Notes under the pieces: generated by a model
The model's input: only the letters and a program-made list of their open reading frames with translations
What the model was told of the DNA's origin: nothing
The model's database searches: none
Shown: positions 58,784 through 64,000 of the stretch, piece by piece
Numbering within the stretch: position 1 is the stretch's first letter
Layout of the letters: each line of letters starts with the position of its first letter
NCBI RefSeq assembly: GCF_001719165.1
Contig: NZ_CP017057.1
Location: 62,001-126,000, forward strand
Origin: Erythrobacter litoralis
GTDB lineage: Bacteria; Pseudomonadota; Alphaproteobacteria; Sphingomonadales; Sphingomonadaceae
Direction: 5' to 3'
Length of the DNA stretch: 64,000 nucleotides
Program-made: the position numbers and the translations under genes

Positions 58784-61620
58784 GCCGCCGCCTCGTCGAG
58801 CTGTGCGACCACGCTTTCGCACCGTCCGCACAGCGCGCCGTCCTCGGGCACGTCGGGCAGCAGGCGCCAGCATCGGCCGCACTTGTTGTCGCTGGAACGG
58901 GTCACACTCACCTCGTCGCCCTGCCCGCGGGTCACTGTCGCGCTGATGAACAGTTCGGCGAGCTGTTCGTCGCTGACGCCTTCGGGCACGGCCGAAGCGG
59001 GGACGGTGACCGCGGCCTCGTTCGAGGAACGGATCGTCTTTTCACGCCGCAATGGCTCGATCGCCTCGGTCACGCGCTCCCGAAGGGCGCGCAGGCGTTC
59101 CCATTTGTCGCGGTCCGCCGCGACCTTCGGCACGCTCGGCCATTCGAGCAGGTGGACGCTTCCGCCCTGTTCGCCGTCTTCGGGATAGCGGGTCAGCCAG
59201 ACCTCCTCCGCCGTGTGGACCAGCACCGGTGCGGCATAGCGCACCAGCGCGTGGAACAGCAGGTCGAGCACGGTGCGATAGGCGTTGCGCGCGTCGCTGT
59301 CCGGCCCGTCGCAATAGAGCGTGTCCTTGCGGATATCGAAGAAGAACGCGCTGAGGTCCTCGTTGCAGAAATCGACCAGCAGGCGGGTGTAGGCGTTGAA
59401 ATCGTATTCCAGCGCCGCGGCGCGCAGCTTGTCGTCGAGTTCGGACAGGAGCGAGAGCACGTAGACCTCGAGCTCGGGGATTTCGCCCATGTCGCTGAAA
59501 TCGCCGACCCACCCGTCGAGCGCGCCGAGCAGGTAGCGGAAGGTGTTGCGAAGCCGCCGATACTGGTCGCCGACGCCTTTGAGGATTTCATCCCCGATGC
59601 GGTGATCGGCGGTGAAATCGACGCTCAGAGCCCACAGCCGGATGATGTCCGCGCCGTATTGCTCCATCAGCTTCAACGGATTGACCGTGTTGCCGAGGCT
59701 CTTCGACATCTTCATGCCCTTGGCATCCATGGTGAAGCCGTGGGTGAGGATCTGGTCGTAGGGCGCGCGCCCGCGGGTCGCGCAGCTTTCAAGCAGGCTC
59801 GACTGGAACCAGCCGCGGTGCTGGTCGGACCCTTCGAGATAGAGGTTCGCGGGCCATTGGAGGACCGGCCACTTGCCGCTTTCGAGGACGAAGGCGTGGG
59901 TGCAGCCCGAATCGAACCAGACATCGAGAATGTCGGTGACCATCTCGAATTCGTCGGGATCGTGTGCATCCCCGAGAAATTCGGCCTTGCGGCTTTCCTC
60001 CCACGCATCGACGCCCTCGGCCCTGATCGCGGCGATGACGCGGGCGTTGACTTGCGCGTCCTGCAGATAGGTCCCGTCGGGCCGGACGAAGAGCGTGATC
60101 GGCACGCCCCATGCGCGCTGGCGCGAGAGCACCCAGTCGGGCCGCCCTTCGACCATCGAACCAATCCGGCGGCTGCCGCGCTTCGGGGTGAACTCGACCC
60201 GCTCAATCTCGGCAAGCGCGCGGGAGCGGAGCGTGCCGCCGCCTTCCAATTGCGTGTCCATCGGCACGAACCATTGAGCGGTGGCGCGGTAGATCACCTT
60301 GGCCTTGGAGCGCCACGAATGGGGATAGGAGTGTTCGTAATCGGCACTGGCTGAAAGCAGCGCGCCCACTGCGCGCAGGTCCGAACAGATCGGGCCGTCG
60401 GGCGCGCTGAACTTGGGATTGATGACCGCGCGGCGGCGTTCCTCGCCCTCGTCATCGAGGTCGCCCGCGCCAAGCCACGGCCAGTCGTCGCGATAGCGCC
60501 CGTCGCCCATCACCGCGAAGACCGGATGGATGTCGGCGGTCTTGCACAGCTCAAAATCGTCCTCGCCATGGTCGGGCGCCATGTGGACGAGGCCGGTGCC
60601 GCTATCGGTGGTGACGAAATCGCCGGGGAGCATGGGGCGCGGCGTGGCGTAGAACCCGCCGAGATGGTGCATGGGGTGGCGGACCTTGGTTCCGGCTAGG
60701 TCGGAGCCTTTCCCAGCCCATACAATCGACATGCCAGCGGGCAAATGCTCGCCGATCAGGCGCATGAAAATCTGGTCAGGGAGGTCGCCGGCTTGCGCAA
60801 TGAGGAGGATTTTGCCGGATGGATGCCCGCGGACCGCAAAATATTCGATGTCCGGCCCATAGGCCAAAGCCTGGTTCACCGGGATCGTCCACGGCGTCGT
60901 CGTCCAGATAACCGCGTGCGCGCCGATCAGTTCTTCGATCGGGCTCTCGACGATCTCGAAGGCCACGTCGATCTGCGTGCTCGTGATGTCCTCGTATTCG
61001 ACCTCCGCCTCGGCCAGCGCGGTCTTTTCGACCGGCGACCACATCACCGGCTTCGCGCCGCGATAGAGGTTTCCGGCTTCCGCGAACTTCATCAGCTCGG
61101 CGACGATCGTCCCTTCGGCCTCGTAATCCATCGTGAGGTAGGGATTGTCCCAGTCGCCCAAGAGGCCAAGCCGCTTCAGCTGCCCGCGCTGCACGTCGAC
61201 CCAGTGCTGCGCATAGGCGCGGCATTCGGCGCGGAATTCCGCGCGCGGCACGTCGTCCTTGTTGAGCTTCTTCTTGCGGTACTGCTCCTCGACCTTCCAT
61301 TCGATCGGCAGGCCGTGGCAGTCCCAACCGGGGACATAGGGCGCGTCCTTGCCCATCAGGCTCTGCGAGCGGACCACCATGTCCTTCAGGATATGGTTCA
61401 GCGCGTGCCCGATATGCATCTCGCCATTGGCGTAAGGAGGGCCGTCATGGAGGATGAATTTCTCGCGCCCCCGCCGCGCCTCGCGCAGTTTCGCGTAGAG
61501 GTCGATTTCCGCCCAGCGCGCCTGGATGCCCGGTTCCTTCTGCGGAAGGCCGGCTTTCATGGGAAAATCGGTCTTCGGCAGGAAGACCGTGTCTTTCAGG
61601 TCGCGCTTTTGGTCAGACAT
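58780..61620 (-). CDS. ileS: Isoleucyl-tRNA synthetase
   Basis: 946 aa, class I aminoacyl-tRNA synthetase. The HIGH motif lies in PPYANGEMHIGHALNHILKD (about residues 61-80), and VPGWDCHGLPIEWKVEEQYR follows. The editing domain has AVIWTTTPWTIPVNQALAYG and MAPDHGEDDFELCK. KMSKS appears intact as GMKMSKSLGNTVNPL near residue 635. The C-terminal zinc-binding end is CGRCWRLLPDVPEDG and CGRCESVV. The bacterial type (IleS1-like) and length are normal. It is the first gene of the ileS-lspA-DUF3035 operon. Confidence 0.98.
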   Translation of the reverse strand: MSDQKRDLKDTVFLPKTDFPMKAGLPQKEPGIQARWAEIDLYAKLREARRGREKFILHDGPPYANGEMHIGHALNHILKDMVVRSQSLMGKDAPYVPGWDCHGLPIEWKVEEQYRKKKLNKDDVPRAEFRAECRAYAQHWVDVQRGQLKRLGLLGDWDNPYLTMDYEAEGTIVAELMKFAEAGNLYRGAKPVMWSPVEKTALAEAEVEYEDITSTQIDVAFEIVESPIEELIGAHAVIWTTTPWTIPVNQALAYGPDIEYFAVRGHPSGKILLIAQAGDLPDQIFMRLIGEHLPAGMSIVWAGKGSDLAGTKVRHPMHHLGGFYATPRPMLPGDFVTTDSGTGLVHMAPDHGEDDFELCKTADIHPVFAVMGDGRYRDDWPWLGAGDLDDEGEERRRAVINPKFSAPDGPICSDLRAVGALLSASADYEHSYPHSWRSKAKVIYRATAQWFVPMDTQLEGGGTLRSRALAEIERVEFTPKRGSRRIGSMVEGRPDWVLSRQRAWGVPITLFVRPDGTYLQDAQVNARVIAAIRAEGVDAWEESRKAEFLGDAHDPDEFEMVTDILDVWFDSGCTHAFVLESGKWPVLQWPANLYLEGSDQHRGWFQSSLLESCATRGRAPYDQILTHGFTMDAKGMKMSKSLGNTVNPLKLMEQYGADIIRLWALSVDFTADHRIGDEILKGVGDQYRRLRNTFRYLLGALDGWVGDFSDMGEIPELEVYVLSLLSELDDKLRAAALEYDFNAYTRLLVDFCNEDLSAFFFDIRKDTLYCDGPDSDARNAYRTVLDLLFHALVRYAAPVLVHTAEEVWLTRYPEDGEQGGSVHLLEWPSVPKVAADRDKWERLRALRERVTEAIEPLRREKTIRSSNEAAVTVPASAVPEGVSDEQLAELFISATVTRGQGDEVSVTRSSDNKCGRCWRLLPDVPEDGALCGRCESVVAQLDEAAA

Positions 61621-61661
61621 AAGGCCGCCCCGTTAGTGCATCGCGCGCCCGCGGGGAACCC

Positions 61662-62705
61662 TCATTGAACGGCGCGGCGGCGTTCGAGCGCGGCTTGCGA
61701 TGCGTCGATCTCTTCCTGCGTGCGATCATCGAAGCGGGTGATGAGCGCCGGGAGCGTCGTGAAGGCGTCGCCCGACCAGATATAGCCGTTGAAGCTCGCA
61801 GGGATTTCGGTGAGCTGTTCGGGCAGGGTCACGCCCGCGATCGGACCCGCCGCGCTGGCTTGCGGTCCCTCGATCACGATCCGCCCGCCCGATGCGCCCA
61901 TGCGGGCGATCAGGCGATTGGGCCAGCCCCACAGCAGCGCCTGTTCGTCGAGCGCGATCAGCATGGTGCGGCCCTTGCAGCTTTCGGGAAGGAAGCCCGA
62001 CCAACCTTGCGCGACATAATCGGCCGTGCATTGCCTCGCCGCATCGGGGTTGAAGGCCCAGACATCAGGATAGCGCTTGCGGATCGCGGCGATGGCCTCG
62101 GCCGGGCCGTAGAACGCATCCTGCGCTTGCACCGGATCGCGCCCGGACCTGCGATAGGCGGCGGCGACGCCTTCGACCAGCGCGGGATTGTCGCTCGCCA
62201 GATGCACCACCAGCCGCCCCCGCCGAGGCATGGCGCGCGCGACTTCGCTCAGCGTCTCGATCTTCGCCCCGCGTCCGCGAAAGGGGTAGCTCTCGCCGTC
62301 CGCGCTGTAGCCGTGCCCCGCATCGAGCGCGCGCAATCGGGCCAGCGACGCCTCGCGCACCGGCCCGCGCCCGTCGGTCAGGCAATCGAGCCGCGCATCG
62401 GAAAAGAGCACGACCTCGCCCCCGGCCGCCAGCCGCGCATCGACCTCGACCAGCCACGCGCCCATCTTCGCCGCGCGCAGCACGCTTTCCTTCGTGTTGG
62501 CGAGGTGGCGGTGATAGGGCGGCTCGATCCGCGCAGAGGCACATTCCTCGCCAGGCTGCGCCACGCTGAGCGGCGAAAGCGCGCCTTGCGCGACCTGTTT
62601 CGGCGCGCCCGCCGGATAGGGCGCGAGCCAGCTTGCATTGAGGATGGTGAGGCCGAGGAACAGGAGCGCAATCGCGAAACCTCCCCACAGCAAGGGGCGC
62701 TTCAT
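61662..62705 (-). CDS. Glycerophosphodiester phosphodiesterase family protein, possibly catalytically altered
   Basis: 347 aa. Its ATG overlaps the ribF stop by four bases. An N-terminal membrane anchor (LLWGGFAIALLFLGLTILNA) precedes a GDPD-like TIM barrel: YHRHLANTKESVLRAAKMG (His65, Arg66), VEVDARL (Glu87, Asp89), then LFSDARLDCLTDGRGPVRE. In the family the segment after the second strand reads (F)HD, with the catalytic His; here it is Ser102-Asp103. Later strands (RLVVHLASDNPALVEG, MLIALDEQALLWG) are present. The enzyme may act differently or be a pseudo-enzyme. It is probably translated with ribF and folA. Confidence 0.8.
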   Translation of the reverse strand: MKRPLLWGGFAIALLFLGLTILNASWLAPYPAGAPKQVAQGALSPLSVAQPGEECASARIEPPYHRHLANTKESVLRAAKMGAWLVEVDARLAAGGEVVLFSDARLDCLTDGRGPVREASLARLRALDAGHGYSADGESYPFRGRGAKIETLSEVARAMPRRGRLVVHLASDNPALVEGVAAAYRRSGRDPVQAQDAFYGPAEAIAAIRKRYPDVWAFNPDAARQCTADYVAQGWSGFLPESCKGRTMLIALDEQALLWGWPNRLIARMGASGGRIVIEGPQASAAGPIAGVTLPEQLTEIPASFNGYIWSGDAFTTLPALITRFDDRTQEEIDASQAALERRRAVQ

Positions 62706-63625
62706 GCGAGCAGCCTTTTCGCCTCGGCACAGTCGCGTTCCATCTGCGCAATGAGTCCATCGAGCGAATCGAATTTCGCCTCTCCGCGCAAAAAGTGGTG
62801 GAAGGCGACTTCGATCTCCTGCCCGTAGAGATCGCCCGCGAAGTCGAAGAAATAGGGCTCGAGCAATTCCTTGGGCGGCTCGAATTGCGGGCGGATGCCG
62901 ATATTGGCCGCACCCTTGAGCACTTCGCCGGTCTGGAGGATGCGGCCGGTCACGGCATAGATCCCGTATTTCGGACGAAGATATTCGTCGATCGCGATGT
63001 TTGCGGTGGGATAGCCGATCGTGCGCCCGCGCTTGTCGCCATGCTCGACCACGCCCCTTATGGCGAAAGGCCTGGTGAGCAGATCGGCGGCAAGCTGCGG
63101 GTCGCCATCCCGCAGCGCCTCGCGGATGCGGCTCGAAGAGACGATGCCGTCCTTCTCGACCGCTTCGACCACGCACGATTCAAGGCCGAGAGCGCCGCCC
63201 ATCGTCTTCAGCAGGTCGACATTGCCTTTTGCGCCCTTGCCGAAGGTGAAGTCGCTTCCCGTCACAACCCCGTGCGCGCCGAGCCGGTCGATCAGTATGG
63301 TGCGGATGAAATCCTCGGCGCTGGTCCCGGCGAGATCGGCGTCGAAATGGAACACCAGCATCGCGGTCGCCCCCGCGGCAAGATAGAGCTCCTGGCGTTG
63401 TTCGAGCGTGGTCAGGCGAAAGGGCGGCACGTCGGGCTTGAAGAAGCGCACCGGGTGCGGGTCGAAGGTGGCGATGATCGAGGGGCGGCCTTCCGCGTGC
63501 GCCCAGTCGATCGCCTCGCCCGCGACCGCCTGGTGGCCGCGATGGAAACCGTCGAAATTGCCGAGCGCGATGACGGCACCGCGCAGGGTTGCGGGAATGG
63601 GATCGCGGTGATCGAGCCAGCGCAT
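62702..63625 (-). CDS. ribF: Bifunctional riboflavin kinase / FAD synthetase
   Basis: 307 aa. The N-terminal FAD synthetase domain starts with AVIALGNFDGFHRGHQAVAG near residue 14 and includes IIATFDPHPVRFFKPDVPPF, ILIDRLGAHGVVTGSDFTFG and ISSS-like VSSSRIREALRDGDPQLAAD. The C-terminal flavokinase has GVVEHGDKRGRTIGYPTANI and FEPPKELLEPYFFDFAGDLY. It converts riboflavin to FMN and FAD. Start and stop overlap those of folA (TGATG) and the GDPD-like gene (ATGA), so the three are coupled. Confidence 0.97.
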   Translation of the reverse strand: MRWLDHRDPIPATLRGAVIALGNFDGFHRGHQAVAGEAIDWAHAEGRPSIIATFDPHPVRFFKPDVPPFRLTTLEQRQELYLAAGATAMLVFHFDADLAGTSAEDFIRTILIDRLGAHGVVTGSDFTFGKGAKGNVDLLKTMGGALGLESCVVEAVEKDGIVSSSRIREALRDGDPQLAADLLTRPFAIRGVVEHGDKRGRTIGYPTANIAIDEYLRPKYGIYAVTGRILQTGEVLKGAANIGIRPQFEPPKELLEPYFFDFAGDLYGQEIEVAFHHFLRGEAKFDSLDGLIAQMERDCAEAKRLLA

Positions 63626-64000
63626 CAGGATGTGCCCCTTTCGGCGCGCTCATAGGTCAGGAAGGAGTATGCGGGAAGGCCCCCTTCTGGCGGATGCTCT
63701 TCGCGGTGGACCACTTCCCAACCCGCGCCGGGAGCGGACATGAAGGTGTCGCCGTCGAATTCGGCGTGGATCTGGGTCAGCTCGATCCGGTCGGCCACGT
63801 CCATGAAGACGTCGTAGATCGCCGCCCCGCCGATCACCGCGATCGCGTCCGGATCGTCGCGCCGGGCGAGCGCCAGCGCGTCCTCGACCGAAAGTGCGAT
63901 CTCGGCGCCTTCGCTGTTCCAGCGCTCGCGCCGGGTGAGAACGATATGGCGACGTCCGGGCAGCAGGCCCGGCAGGCTTTCGAAAGTCTTGCGCCCCATG
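63625..64000 (-). CDS. folA: Dihydrofolate reductase, C-terminal part, cut by window end
   Basis: About 125 residues are visible. The frame runs off the window, and the substrate-binding N-terminus is outside. The cofactor segment MGRKTFESLPGLLPGRRHIV, the IAVIGGAAIYDVFMDVADRI strand with the Gly-Gly pair, and LTQIHAEFDGDTFM are typical of DHFR. The internal ATG at 63999 is the family's mid-protein Met (…MGRKT), not the start. The enzyme reduces dihydrofolate with NADPH. It is the upstream gene of the coupled folA-ribF-GDPD chain. Confidence 0.95.
   Translation of the reverse strand, partial: MGRKTFESLPGLLPGRRHIVLTRRERWNSEGAEIALSVEDALALARRDDPDAIAVIGGAAIYDVFMDVADRIELTQIHAEFDGDTFMSAPGAGWEVVHREEHPPEGGLPAYSFLTYERAERGTS

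Overview
The window comes from a GC-rich alphaproteobacterium, most likely Sphingomonadales ([22 protein letters not shown]). This is inferred from the SciP/DUF1153 cell-cycle regulator, a DUF3035 lipoprotein next to lspA-ileS, the fabI, etfBA and sucC sequences, and the codon use. No rRNA, tRNA or CRISPR array was found.

The left half (about 1-34.3 kb) is an ABC-transporter-dependent (group 2/kps-like) capsule locus. Its leftmost 13 kb are clearly AT-richer than the rest. It holds the end of kpsM, kpsT, two phytanoyl-CoA-dioxygenase-like enzymes, several multidomain glycosyltransferases (397, 964, 1165, about 629 and 398 aa), a Wza/KpsD-like export lipoprotein, the Kdo supply genes kdsA, kpsF/kdsD and kdsB, and the Kdo-linker transferases kpsC and kpsS. 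A histidine phosphatase, a fatty-acid/sterol hydroxylase-like membrane protein, an SDR and an LTA-synthase-like sulfatase-fold membrane enzyme also lie here. The expected logic is that Kdo is made and activated (KpsF, KdsA, KdsB), a poly-Kdo linker is built on lipid (KpsS, KpsC), glycosyltransferases extend and decorate the chain, and KpsMT plus the outer-membrane export protein move it out.

The locus is riddled with insertion sequences. An IS110-family element sits inside an IS3-family transposase (3.1-5.8 kb). An IS21 element sits inside an IS66 element, which itself sits inside an IS5-type transposase with an exact 8-bp target duplication (13.4-18.8 kb). A frameshifted gene remnant and an IS630-like tail lie at 8.8-9.6 kb.

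From 34.4 kb to the end the sequence is compact, GC-rich chromosomal core: fabI, a YihY/BrkB membrane protein, a DnaJ-family protein, pdxH, a PhzF protein, a serine-hydrolase lipoprotein, mnmA, sciP, an RND efflux pair, a DUF445 protein, a TonB-C protein, etfBA, a DUF6265-like protein, sucC, a CysQ-like phosphatase, an OmpA lipoprotein, a CNNM/CBS protein and the tightly coupled chain folA-ribF-GDPD and ileS-lspA-DUF3035. The most unusual points are the glycosyltransferase/beta-propeller fusion with a C-terminal module shared with a second transferase, a terminator hairpin carrying the next gene's Shine-Dalgarno sequence, a MerR-type palindrome in the etfB promoter, an RND pump with an apparent extra membrane insert, and the structured leader of the IS110 element (candidate bridge RNA).
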